Source of the DNA: Priapulus caudatus
Taxonomy: Eukaryota > Priapulida > Priapulimorpha > Priapulimorphida > Priapulidae
Direction: 5' to 3'
DNA length: 64,000 bases
Assembly: GCF_000485595.1 (NCBI RefSeq)
Contig: NW_014577134.1
Span: forward strand, 258,764 to 322,763
The notes beneath the pieces are model-generated. The model was not told where the DNA came from. It ran no database searches and saw only the letters and a program-made list of their open reading frames with translations. Within the stretch, counting starts at the first letter, position 1. Each line of letters begins with the position of its first letter. This document shows, one piece after another, positions 25,090-35,151 of the stretch. A program made the position numbers and the translations under genes.

Positions 25090-25199
25090 TCTCTCTTTCT
25101 CATCTCTCCCGCCCCGCCCTCTTCCTCCTCTCTCTCTCGTTGAGGCGCTCTCGATCCTCGTCCTCTCTCTTCCCGTCTCTGCTGCTCTCTCTCTCTCTC
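24973..25199. repeat. CT microsatellite with internal C run and GT run
   Basis: (CT)n, then about 10 C, then CTCTGTGTGTGTG, a T run, and (CT)n again, continuing as CT-rich DNA up to the gap. Nearly the same compound motif recurs at 28228-28312. Confidence 0.95.
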
Positions 25200-25224
25200 N
25201 NNNNNNNNNNNNNNNNNNNNNNNN
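25200..25224. other. Assembly gap (25 N)
   Basis: Run of N inside a CT-rich tract. Confidence 1.
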
Positions 25225-25402
25225 GTTAATTATTAAGAATGATCGATTATTCGGGAAGTCCGGGAGAGTGCGTCGAAATTCGAAGTGCGCCCGCGAGGTT
25301 GTTCCTCGTCTGGCGAGGCCAGACGGACCGCGTGATCGACTGATGACGGCGTTCCTGCACTGTTTCCAAGGCTCGTCCTGCTGCATGTTGTGCGATTCGT
25401 CC
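25225..25402. repeat. Noisy copy of 24835-24975 across the gap
   Basis: Starting at GTTAATTATTAAGAAT, this segment follows 24835-24975 base by base but with many one- to three-base insertions. This is the pattern of uncorrected long-read error rather than evolutionary divergence. It is a probable assembly duplication. Confidence 0.8.
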
Positions 25403-26150
25403 CCTCGTCTCTCTCTGCTCGTCTCTCTCTCTCTCCTCTTCTCTCTCTCTCCACTCTGCGCCTCCCCCGTCGTGGTATGGCCCGGTCGGAGCGCTGTGTT
25501 CTTTGCTCTTCTCTCTTCTCGTCTCTCTCTCTCTCTCTCTCTCTCTCTCGCGTCTCGCTTCTCTTGCTGCCTCCTTCCGGCTCTCTCTTCCTGGCGCGCC
25601 GACCCTCCCCACCCACCGTTCGCGTGCCTCCTCGCCCGCGCGAACCCGTCTCCTCCTCTCGTACCTGCCCTCTCTCTCTGCCTCTCTCGCTTCTCCGCAG
25701 GCGCGCTCTCTTCTCTTCATCTCTCTCTCTCTGCTCTCTCGTCGTTCTCTCTCCCCCCCCGCCTCCTCTCTCTCGCTCTCTCTCTCGTCTCGTCCTCTCC
25801 CTCTCCTCGGTGCCTTCCTCTCTCCTCTCTCGCTGTTCCTCCCTCGTGCTCACGCCTCTCTCTCTGGGCTCTCTCTCTCCTCGTCTTATCCTCTCTCTCC
25901 TCTCTCTTCTCGTGCGTTTCCCGTTTGTTGCTAGCGTCTGTTCTCACTTTCTTTTCTCTGTCTCTATCTCTTCTGCTCTTCTGCTGTCTCCTTTCTCTCT
26001 TTGGCTCTCTCTCGTCTCTCTCTCTCGCCTCCTTTCTGTTCGCTCACTCTCTCTCTCGCTCCTCTCTTTCTCTCTCTTCTCTTCTCTCTCTCCTCTCCGT
26101 CTCTCTCCTCTCTTCTCTGCCCTCTTCGCTATGTGCTCTCTCTGCTCTCG

Positions 26151-26186
<36 letters not shown>

Positions 26187-26700
26187 GTCCTCTTTCCTCT
26201 CTCTCTCGTTATCCCGTTTTTCTAGCTCTCTCCCTCTTTTCTTTCCTTTTTCTCTCTCTCTCGCTCCCTCCCTTCCGTCTTCTTTCTTCTCTCTTCTCGT
26301 TATCCGTTTTTCTAGCTCTCGTCCCTCTCCTTTCTTCGCCTTTCTTCTCGCTGCTTTTCCTCTCTCTCTCTCTCTCCTCTCCCTCCTTCCACTCTCTCTC
26401 TCTCTCTCCCTCCTCTCGCCTCGTCTCTCTCCTCTCGCCGGGGCCCGGCGCGCTCTTTCTTCTCTCTCTTCCTTCCTCTCTCTCTCTCTCCCGCTACGCT
26501 TCTTCCTGTCTGCTCTGTCTGTCTGTCTGGGCTCTTCGTCGCGGCCTCTTTCTTATCCCTCCTTTTCCGGGCTCTATTCATACTCTATCTATCCTATCTT
26601 CTATCTATCCTACTGCCTATCTATCTATCGGATCTTATCTATTCTCTCCATCTATCTGTATCTACTTTATCGCGGGCTCCTCTTTCCTGCCTCTGCTCAG
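25403..26700. repeat. Long irregular CT-rich tract
   Basis: About 1.3 kb of pyrimidine-rich sequence with irregular interruptions and a short TATC/CTAT stretch near 26580-26660. Ser/Leu- or Arg/Glu-rich frames of up to 594 codons on either strand come from the repeat. Base quality here is doubtful. Confidence 0.85.
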
Positions 26701-27229
26701 TTATTACCTCGCTCCGCCTTTCTCCGCCCTCGCCCATTTCTCTTAGTCGTTTTCTCGCGCGCGCACGGAGCTTGCGATTAGCCGTGCTCAGTCGCCGTTC
26801 CATATATATTATATACTATAGTACTATATATATATTCCGCACGATAGCTGCATAAAAACCGCAATTCGAAAACAAATGTGTGTCGTCAGCGACAAGCGTC
26901 GAGCAGACATGCGTACGTTATTTCTCTAGCTTCCTATTTCTCTCGCGGGCGAAGCATCTTGGTCGCCGCCGGCCGCACGCATTCCAGCAATGAGTTCTAC
27001 GGAGCGAAGGTGCCCGACAGGGTGCTGTTACGCGCCTGACTCCTTGATGAATGAATGAACTGAATCCTAAACGTCAGCTCATCATAGATATTTTCGCGAA
27101 GTGCCTTTGTGCGTAAACGAGCATCCGGCTCGTCTTAATTGAGCAAAGAGTTCCTATTCTGCCGCGACGAGCTGCGCTTGGCCAATCTAATTATTCGAAC
27201 TTTGCCCGTGAAATGCGGGACTGTATGTG

Positions 27230-27625
27230 GCCCGCGGCGCCCGCGCGCGGTGTGTGTGCGTACGCTGCTGGTTGCGCGCAGCGTGTGCTGGGCGCGTGCG
27301 TGCGTTTGCGGGCTGTCGCGTGCGGTGCGCTGCCGGTGACGGACGTGCGTCGTGTGTGTGTGTCGTGAGCGGCGTGGGCGTCGTGGTGTGGGTGCTGTGT
27401 GCGCTGCTGTGTGTTGTGTGTGTGGTATGATGTGCTGTGTGTGTGTTGTGATGTGGTGTGTGCCGCCCCCAGCGGGCTCGTTGTGCGCCGTGGTGGCTGT
27501 GTGGTGTGTTGTGTGTGCAGTCTGAATAGCCTGCTGTGTGTGTGGCGTGTGTGGGCTGCGTGGCTCGTCTGTGCATGTGCGTGTGGCGCGTGTGTGTGCG
27601 CCCATCGGCGTGCGTGGCGTGCGCG
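27230..27625. repeat. Irregular GT/GC-rich tract
   Basis: A GTGT/GCGT-rich stretch with many single-base interruptions. The frames in it are low complexity. Confidence 0.75.
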
Positions 27626-27944
27626 GTGAGTGTTCAGAGTGCGCGGGGCTAGATAAGAGCCGGACGCGGCATGCAAGTTTTTTTTAGATTGAAGTGTGGC
27701 TAAAAAAGTTCACCGGCGTCCCGTGATTCGTTTCGCGTGGTCGCTGCGCTGTGCCTGGATTGCCAGGCGCGCGCGGAGCGCGCAACGCCCAGTGCGCGTG
27801 TTAGGCGTCACCGCACAGCCAAGCAAGGGCGGGACGACGACGACGATGACGATGCCTTCGTTAGATTAATGAGCGAGCATTGCCGATTATCAGCGTGCTG
27901 GATTAGCAAGGTCAAGAATAACTCGGCGGGCGAGTGAGCAGAGA

Positions 27945-28226
27945 GAGACGCGGGGGGGTGAGAGAGAGAGCAGAGAGAGAGAGAGAGAGAGAGCCAGGCA
28001 GGCTGAGAGAGAGGAGATGAGAGATGAGGAGAACCAGAAGAGATCCGACGAGTGGAGAGAGTGAGAGAGCAGAGCAAAGAGAGAGAGGAGCAGAGAGAGA
28101 GACGAGACGAGAGAGAGAGAGGTGAGAGACGAGAGAGGAGGAGAGAGACGAGAAGAGGAGCAGAGAGAGAGAGAGGGAGATAGCGCGATACCTGCCCCCA
28201 CTCCCATCCCAGTCGCCCTCTCGCCG

Positions 28227-28277
<51 letters not shown>

Positions 28278-28312
28278 CCCCCCTCTGTGTGTGTGTTTTT
28301 CTCTCTCTCTCT
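27945..28312. repeat. GA tract followed by CT tract (inverted pair)
   Basis: An interrupted (GA)n at 27945-28178 is followed after about 50 bp by a purer (CT)n with a C run and GT run at 28228-28312. The two can pair with each other. Confidence 0.9.
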
Positions 28313-28996
28313 CTATGCGTGTGTCTTAGTGTCTCTCCCTCTCTTCTCATAACTTTCACCCCACCTTCCTCTATTGCTCCAACGATACCTCCCTACCCCT
28401 CCCGCTGCCGTCCTCTCCCCTCTCATGATCAGTTCCTCCCTCCCCACCCACTCCCCTTCTCCCCGGCCTCTCTCAGCGCTTTATTAATTCAGGTGCTTAC
28501 TGAGCACTTTGCTGCCGAATCGAGTGTCGTTAAATGAGACAAGTAGCGCACTAATTGTGTTACCGTAGTGACGAGCGGAGCCGGGAGGAATGGGAGGAGG
28601 AGGGCTGACATGATAGAAACTCTCCATTGAATTTTTGGTGTGAGCGGGAGAGATGGCGGCCGGAGTGCCCGGTGGCGTTGTGGGTATCTCCCGTTCAACG
28701 ATCTTAGACTATCGATGGCGTATGCACGTACTCTGTTAACGAGGGCAGGGAATCTCTAGAACCGCTTGTGGTAAATGCACAGTGTTATTGTTTCTCATTA
28801 GCTTTATGCAACGCCGACTATAAATATCGCACTCGCCGATACGCGTAACATATCGAAGCTCGTTTAATTTCGCGTGAGACGTCGATGTTCTGCCAGTGAT
28901 TTGCTAAATGTTCACGTTTGGAAAGCGTTTCAGTTTTAAATCCCGTTACCGAATTAGCTGCATACCGCCAAGAGTCTATAATAGAGACTAATAGAG

Positions 28997-29019
28997 ACAT
29001 AATAGAGTCTCTATTATGT
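28997..29019. repeat. Short palindrome upstream of exon 2
   Basis: The arms CATAATAGAG / CTCTATTATG sit around one base, preceded by further AATAGAGAC words, about 135 bp before the exon 2 acceptor. Confidence 0.7.
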
Positions 29020-29152
29020 ACTCTTGATACCGTATTACCCGTTGACTATTTGTAGAGGGTCTATGCGAAATGATGCGTGCATAAACTGTCGTATACTGTA
29101 ACGATAACAACAACGATAACTGTCGTAACTCGGGCCTCTTCGTTTCGTGCAG

Positions 29153-29391
29153 TTTCAGAACACAGCCGGTTGGAGAGCCATCTGTCGATGTATGGCCATC
29201 CCAACCACATATCTGTGCATAACGGCTCGACGAGCAGCAGTCCCGTGCACACATCGTCCGGTCCGATGCTGGTCGTGCCTCAACCCATCAGTGCCATGGC
29301 CAAGTCGTCGGGTCTGTGCGTACCGACGCCTAGCCAGCCGGACTCCATGCACACGACGGGACGCAAGTACAACTGTAAGATGTGCCCGCAG
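29153..29391 (+). CDS. rn/sqz-like: Exon 2: N-terminal linker and first half of zinc finger 1
   Basis: The acceptor is TTCGTTTCGTGCAG at 29152 and the donor is CCGCAG|GTTAGT at 29391/29392. It encodes residues 17 (shared codon) to 96 of the model. The first part is Ser/Pro/His-rich and probably disordered (VHNGSTSSSPVHTSSGP). The end reads RKYNCKMCPQ, which supplies the two zinc-binding cysteines (C91 and C94) of finger 1; its two histidines lie on the next exon. Cutting a finger with a phase-0 intron ties exons 2 and 3 together strongly. A (GT)n tract starts about 30 bp after the donor and could influence splicing. Confidence 0.88.
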
Positions 29392-29416
29392 GTTAGTGCA
29401 GCGTCGCACGGCGGCA

Positions 29417-29420
<4 letters not shown>

Positions 29421-29472
<52 letters not shown>

Positions 29473-29495
29473 TATGTTGGTGTGGTGTGTGTATT
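29421..29495. repeat. (GT)n microsatellite just inside intron 2
   Basis: About 43 bp of perfect GT starting 30 bp after the exon 2 donor, then an interrupted continuation. Confidence 0.95.
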
Positions 29496-29634
29496 GTGCG
29501 TGCGCTGCGCGCGCTCGTGCGCGTCTGTTCCTTGTTAGAATGTTATCAATTGGCGCTGCCGTGCTGTGCACGCGTGTGTTCGTAACACTCGCCGCTTTAT
29601 AGAATTTTAGATGTGTCCGCAAGTTGCGTGCAGC

Positions 29635-29825
29635 GCGTGTGTCACCATTGTATGTACGTGTGTGTCGTGTGTTGCGTGCATGCAAGCAAGCGAGATTCTG
29701 CGTGACGCGGTACGTGAATACAGTGGTGTCGCGTCAGTGCGTTGCGTGCGTGCGTGCGTGAGTGATTGAGTGCGTGTGTGCGTTGCGTGACTGTGTGTCT
29801 GCGTGTGTAAGTGTGGGCGAACGAA
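29635..29825. repeat. Interrupted GT/GCGT tract
   Basis: Short GTGT and GCGTGC runs scattered over about 190 bp. Confidence 0.7.
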
Positions 29826-30321
29826 TGTGCACCCGTGTGTTCCGCAATGCCTGTTGTCAATGTTTCGTGAAACAGTGGCGTGTTTTTTTGCGCAAGTGCG
29901 CCCTCCCCCTCCCCCTCCTCCCTCCTCCCCCCTCTTTCTCTCTCTCTCCCTCTTTCTCTCTTTCTTACCGCTTGGTCAATGTATTAGATGGGCAGCGGCT
30001 CTATCAGTTCCTCGTGCGCTAGAAAGGAAATACGGGTCTCGTCACCTCGGCCGTGAAAAAAGCCGCGAAAGCGTATGTTCTCCCGCCCGCCCGGTGCGAA
30101 TGATCTTGCCCATTACTACTTTGTTTTAGTCACATTATTAAGGAGCGAAACGGACAGCTGCTAAAAGCTGCTCATTTCGGCGGGTATATATATATTACTA
30201 TATTTGCCTCATCTCTGAATTAACACGGTGTCGCTGTAAAGCACGCGCATGCCGGAGGGACCGCATTTTATACCAGTTTCTTCTGATAGGCTTCCTGGAA
30301 TTAATCATACTGCTTTCTGGT

Positions 30322-30341
30322 TGCGTGCGTGCGTGGGTGAG

Positions 30342-30393
<52 letters not shown>

Positions 30394-30451
30394 TGGGTGC
30401 GTGCGTGCGTGGGTGGGTGCGTGCGTGCGTTCGTGGGTGCGTGCGTGCGTG
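30322..30451. repeat. GTGC tetranucleotide array
   Basis: About 130 bp of GTGC with GTGG variants. Confidence 0.95.
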
Positions 30452-30834
30452 TAATGAGCCATTTACCTCTCCGATTCGTCTAGACTAGACAGTCGTTATA
30501 AGACACCGTACAGTATTTGGCCAGCAGCAAGCTAGAAGCAAACGGCTAGCAAGCTAACGAGGTGCAAACATCAGGCAAAGTTGAGCCACCGACTAGTGCA
30601 CTGTAGTGTTCGCGCACTACAGAGTCAAATTGCGCGATGGTACCTCCGGTGTAGCTGTCACGTTCGGCACCCGCTTACCAGCCTACTGCCCGTAGGCTCG
30701 ACGCAAATAGCTGCTTGATTTCATCATATCGAGTGCTCTACGTAGCTAGAGTGTCTGTCTGTGCGGCGCACTCGGAGCGATGTTCTCTTGCGATCATTCG
30801 TTATGATTACACTTGGCTCTGACTTGGTCACAAT

Positions 30835-32083
30835 CTCACACCGCGCGTGTGACCTACCACGATTTTCCGCGCGTTCGTCGGACGTCCGTAGCACGAGATA
30901 AAGCGTGTGACCTTTCGCGACCTTCCGCGCGTTTGTCGGACGTTCGCGCGAGATAAAGCGTGTGACCTTTCACGACCTTCCGCGCATTCGTCGGACGTCT
31001 GTAGCGCGAGATAAAGCATGTGACCTTTCATGACCTTCCACGCGTTCATCTGACGTCTGTAGCACGAGGTAAAGCGTGTGACCTTTCGCGACCTTCCACG
31101 CTATCGTCGGACGTCCGTAGCGCGAGATAAAGTGTGTGACCTTTCACGACCTTTCGCGCTATTGTCGGACGTCCGTAGCGTGTGACCTTTCGCGACCTTC
31201 CGTGCGTTCGCCGGGCGTCCGTAGCGCGAGGTAAAGCGTGTGACCTTTCACGATCTTCCGCGCTATTGTCGGACGTCCGTAGCGCGAGGTAAAGCATGTG
31301 ACCTTTTGCGACCTTCTGCGCTATATTGTCGGACGTCCGTAGCGTGTGACCTTTCGCGACCTTCCGCGCTATCGTCGGACGTCCGTAGCGCGAGGTAAAG
31401 CGTGTGACCTTTCGCGACCTTCCGCGCTACTGTCGGACGTCCGTAGCCTGAGGTAAAGCATGTGACCTTTCACGACCTTCCGCGCTATTGTCGGACGTTC
31501 GTAGCATGTGACCTTTCGCGACTTTCCGTGCGTTCGCCGGGCGTCCGTAGCGCGAGGTAAAGCGTGTGACCTTTCACGATCTTCCGCGCTATCGTCGGAC
31601 GTTTGTAGCGCGAGGTAAAGCATGTGACCTTTCGCGACCTTCCGTGCGTTCGTCGGACGTCCGTAGCGCGAGATAAAGCGTGTGACCTTTCGCGACATTC
31701 CGCGCTTTCGCCGGACGTCCGTAGCGCGAGGTAAAGCGTGTGACCTTTTGTAACCTTCCGCGCTTTCGTCGGACGTCCGTAGCACGAGATAAAGCATGTG
31801 ACCTTCCGCGACCTTCCGCGCTTTCGTCGGACGTCTGTAGCGCGAGGTAAAGCATGTGACCTTTTGTAACCTTCCGCGCTTTCGTCGGACGTCCGTAGCA
31901 CGAGATAAAGCATGTGACCTTTCGCGACCTTCCGCGCGTTCGTCGGACGTCCGTAGCGCGAGGTAAAGCGTGTGACCATTTGCGACCTTCCGCGCTATCG
32001 TCGGACGTCCGTAGCGTGAGGTAAAGCGTGTGACCTTCCGTACTTTCGTCGAACGTCCGTAGGATGAGGTGAAGCGTGCGACA
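30835..32083. repeat. 58-bp minisatellite in intron 2
   Basis: About 21 units of mostly 58 bp, with a few 46-bp units lacking about 12 bp near CGAGGTAAAG and one 55-bp unit near 30908-30962. Typical unit words are GTGACCTTTCGCGACCTTCC, GTCGGACGTCCGTAGC and GCGAGGTAAAG. Units differ by scattered substitutions, so the array is not freshly amplified. Because 58 is not divisible by 3 and most units lack stops, the minus strand reads through all three frames with a 58-residue super-period; this is not evidence for a protein. On the minus strand each unit shows AGGTCG-N4-AGGTCA, a DR4-like nuclear-receptor arrangement. Confidence 0.95.
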
Positions 32084-33855
32084 GGAATGTTTATGCTATC
32101 TCGCTGTCCGTCCTCTGTCGTCGCCGACAGAGGGTATGAGGTTAACAGCTTTGATCGTGCTCAATGGCGCCGTTGATGTTTCACGTGCGCCTTTTGTCTT
32201 TCAAAGGCTTCAGCTGACTTTTGTGATGCGCTGTCTGCTGCTGAAAAGAGCGCTTTGAACGTTTCTCGCAAACTGCATTTAATTTTCGAGCCTGTAGATG
32301 TCACCGGCCTTTGTATCGCGCCCAAGGTGCGTGCGAGGCACTTCGGTTGATTATTCGCCGCGGTTAAGTGCAGGTAAAAAGGGTCACCGATTTTTAGAAA
32401 GGCAAGCTTTGACGCGAGGCTGAATAGGATCCGGGTGAATCGTGAATGGTGGGGTGGGGGGACAAAAACATTAACACGTTAACACTTTCTTTGTGGCAGT
32501 GAGACACCTTAGCAAGCAAGCCGATATATCGCTAGACCCGCGGGAGCCTGCCCATGCTGCTGCTTGGCATACATTTTTGATGGTTGCTTGACAAACTATA
32601 ATGTTTAATGGCAGAAAACTGAGGCAGTGCAGTTGCTGTGTATCATTCAAGCATTCATCTCGGAGGGAAAGGATCTATTTAAGATCGCCTCAGAAGATTT
32701 ATATCAAAACCCGCTAGCGGCACTGTTGGTTTGTCTGACCGCAGCATTCACGTTCCATCTAACGTATTAGCAGAAATATTTGGTTGTAATCGGACAGTGA
32801 TTTCATTAGGTCATGAGAGGGTATTCTGTACTATTAAATATGAGCGCAATGTAATAAATCTTGTTAATGTTTTATCATCCGTGTTAGTTATTAATCAGAT
32901 TGAACTGATTCTCAATTGGCTGGCCGTTGAGAATGTTTTTCAGCAAAACCTAATCATTCGAGAAAACTGCTCTCATGCCTCAACTTTGGTTTGGTCAATC
33001 TAAGGAAGACGGGCATCATAGCAGGTTCTGTCACGAAACTTCCTAAAACCAATACCACCGTTCCTGCTTAAAATTAATGCCTTTTTAGTTTGGATATCCA
33101 CATTTCAAGCCTGCATGAGTACTGTGTGCCGCTTCATCCGTTCCTGTGTGATTTGAGCTGTAGCTTTTCTGTGCTGATTGGTGGTGGGAGGGATTGCACG
33201 TGCTCTGTACCACTGCTGTCGCTAGTCTGCATTACTTTCCAGAGCTAGTCAGGTGAGTTGTGCTTAAAAAAATAATTACTTTATGGCTTGTTAAATTCCT
33301 GGCATGTTACATGTTATGTTACTTTATCGTGAAATTATTGATGATAACACCCCGGACTGGGGGCTCATTTGATTTTGATGGTTGCAAAAAGTGAGAGAAC
33401 CCAAGCAAATTATAAAATATGATTATGCTGCTACGTTCTGTAAATGTAGATATTTGCTAATGTTTTCGGTTTTGAGGTCACGATTCGCGAAGGCACGTCG
33501 TTGCAGAGGCGTGATATTTTATTTCTTATATTATACCATATAAGTTAAAATAACTCCTGAATATGCTTTCGCTATTGGCACTCATACGAGATGTCTGTGT
33601 AATTGAGTAGAGCAGAGTCGAGTATCACAATGCTTACATTTAAATGCGTATGCCATAATAAATTTGTTTTTCTTACTAATTAGAAATTCTAGAAGTAGCA
33701 GTAGCGGAACTACTAGTATCGGGTGTTGTAATAATTATTGCTGTTGTCGTATAGTGTGGTAATAGCAGTAGTAGTGGTAGTGATCATAGATACAGTAGTG
33801 TAATTAAACCTAGACACAGTAGTGATGGGCGATAATACGTTGTTTGATGCTAAAA

Positions 33856-34020
33856 GACGTTAGCTGTAGTTGTGTAGACGTTAGCTGTAGTTGTGTAGAC
33901 GTTAGTTGTAGTTGTGTAGACGTTAGCTGTAGTTGTGTAGACGTTAGCTGTAGTTGTGTAAACGTTAGTAGTTGTGTAGACGTTAGCTGTAGTTGTGCAG
34001 ACGTTATATGTAGTGTCGTA
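33856..34020. repeat. 21-bp minisatellite upstream of exon 3
   Basis: Eight units of GACGTTAGCTGTAGTTGTGTA, one of them 18 bp and the last diverged. The array ends about 70 bp before the exon 3 acceptor, so it probably overlaps the branch-point region of intron 2. The unit length makes an open DVSCSCV repeat frame that is not thought to be coding. Confidence 0.95.
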
Positions 34021-34092
34021 GCTAAAATCGCAGGGATTCGCAGTGCGATGCAAGGCATCACCCACCCACCCTCTCTCTCTCTCTCTTCGCAG

Positions 34093-34312
34093 TTGTTTCA
34101 CTCGAAGGCTGACCTCCAGCTGCACACGCAGATCCACATGCGTGAGGCGAAGCCCTACAAGTGCCCGCAGTGCCACAAGTGCTTTGCCAACTCGTCGTAT
34201 CTGTCGCAGCATGCGCGCATCCACGCCGGCATCAAGCCGTACAAGTGCGAGGTGTGCCAGCGCAGATTCACGCAGCTGTCCCACCTGCAGCAGCACATGC
34301 GCACGCACACCG
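34093..34312 (+). CDS. rn/sqz-like: Exon 3: zinc fingers 1 (second half), 2 and 3
   Basis: A long CT tract ending TTCGCAG at 34092 is the acceptor; the donor is ACCG|GTAAGC at 34312/34313. It encodes residues 97-169 plus the first base of G170. It completes finger 1 (C91, C94, H107, H111), then gives finger 2 (C120, C123, H136, H140, with FANSSYLSQH) and finger 3 (C148, C151, H164, H168, with FTQLSHLQQH). Finger spacing is C-x2-C-x12-H-x3-H and the linkers are KPYKC type, as in the lin-29/Rotund/Squeeze family. The GC-rich third codon positions stand out sharply from the flanking intron. Confidence 0.95.
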
Positions 34313-35151
34313 GTAAGCAGACGCCTCCACTGCCGCCGGCGCCGCCTGGTGGCAGGGAGTTTTGTTACGTAGCGCGGCCTTTCTCGCGCGGTGACTTTGT
34401 CTGAAGTTTTTTTTTACGACGCGGCGAAGAAACCTGTGTGTTAAAGTCCTATTGGTTCTCGAAAGCGTGTGAATAATATTCGTTCGTAATATATATTATT
34501 TTCTAATGTAAGCGATGCAAATGTCTGTCGCTGTCCACCGCTGTCTGATGGATCGTTAATGAGGTCGATTTGCTGTGGGTAAGATTCTAGAGGTTCTGTG
34601 CAGACGATGTGATGTGGCCGTGAATGGTCCTATGGCACTATGCCAAAGTTTCGTGATGTTAGGGCTACGTATAGAACACGTAGATATCGTCATTTGTGCG
34701 TCATGGCGCCAGGTCTTTACGTTGTTGTGAGCCAGGGAGGCGCTATTGCTTATGCGTTTCGTGGTTGCATCCGTGAATAAAGTAGGAGATTAGCCTTTTG
34801 CGGGTGCACGCGTACATACGAAAAGTAAGAGAGGCATGTGTGTAATATTCGCGCACGTATACGGAAAATAAGAGGCGCAGGGAAAGTAAGCGGCTACGTT
34901 TTGTGGTTGCGCTCATAGGTAGTGTGTAAGACCTTACTCGTCTATCGTTACATGCATGGGGGAAAATGCGAGACTTCATATACGAGTTTCATATAGTCAT
35001 TAATTGCGATAAAGGAACCGTTTTTAGAGCCGTTGGCGCAAACGCGGTTAATAAAATTATTTGCATCTCTAACGACAGGACCACGTTCAAAACTCGTGTC
35101 AAATCTACTAGTCTCCGTAATCTCACGCTCTTCTTCCCTGCTGCTTTTCAG
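34313..35151 (+). other. rn/sqz-like: Intron 3 (0.84 kb)
   Basis: GTAAGC donor to a TTTTCAG acceptor, phase 1, between fingers 3 and 4. It is AT-richer than the exons and no other feature is seen. Confidence 0.92.

Larger units (their letters stand above)
5739..29152 (+). other. rn/sqz-like: Putative intron 1 (23.4 kb)
   Basis: It lies between the GTACGT donor after 5738 and the AG acceptor at 29151-29152. It holds the repeats listed below and no additional exon I could support. Stretches with no feature entry (about 6.7-10.4, 13-14.5, 19.5-22.2 and 22.4-23.2 kb) are AT-moderate single-copy-looking DNA with only short random frames. Additional or alternative 5' exons, common in this family, could be hidden here. 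Confidence 0.55.
29392..34092 (+). other. rn/sqz-like: Intron 2 (4.7 kb)
   Basis: GTTAGT donor to a TTCGCAG acceptor, phase 0, inside zinc finger 1. Apart from the repeats listed separately it holds single-copy-looking DNA (30.45-30.83 and 32.1-33.7 kb) without a supported exon. Confidence 0.88.

Noticed and set aside
24962-26781. 594- and 463-codon Ser/Leu-rich + frames
   Set aside because: Low-complexity CT tract crossing an N gap; the base calls are doubtful and no signal of coding exists.
31046-31979. Minus-strand frames such as 31485-31979 with RERSHALPRATDVRR repeats
   Set aside because: Product of the 58-bp minisatellite read in three successive frames; it lies in the intron of the zinc-finger gene and has no exon signals.
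33844-34404. 186-codon + frame running from the 21-bp repeat through exon 3
   Set aside because: Its first part is intron 2 repeat and its last part is intron 3; only 34093-34312, bounded by good splice sites, is coding.
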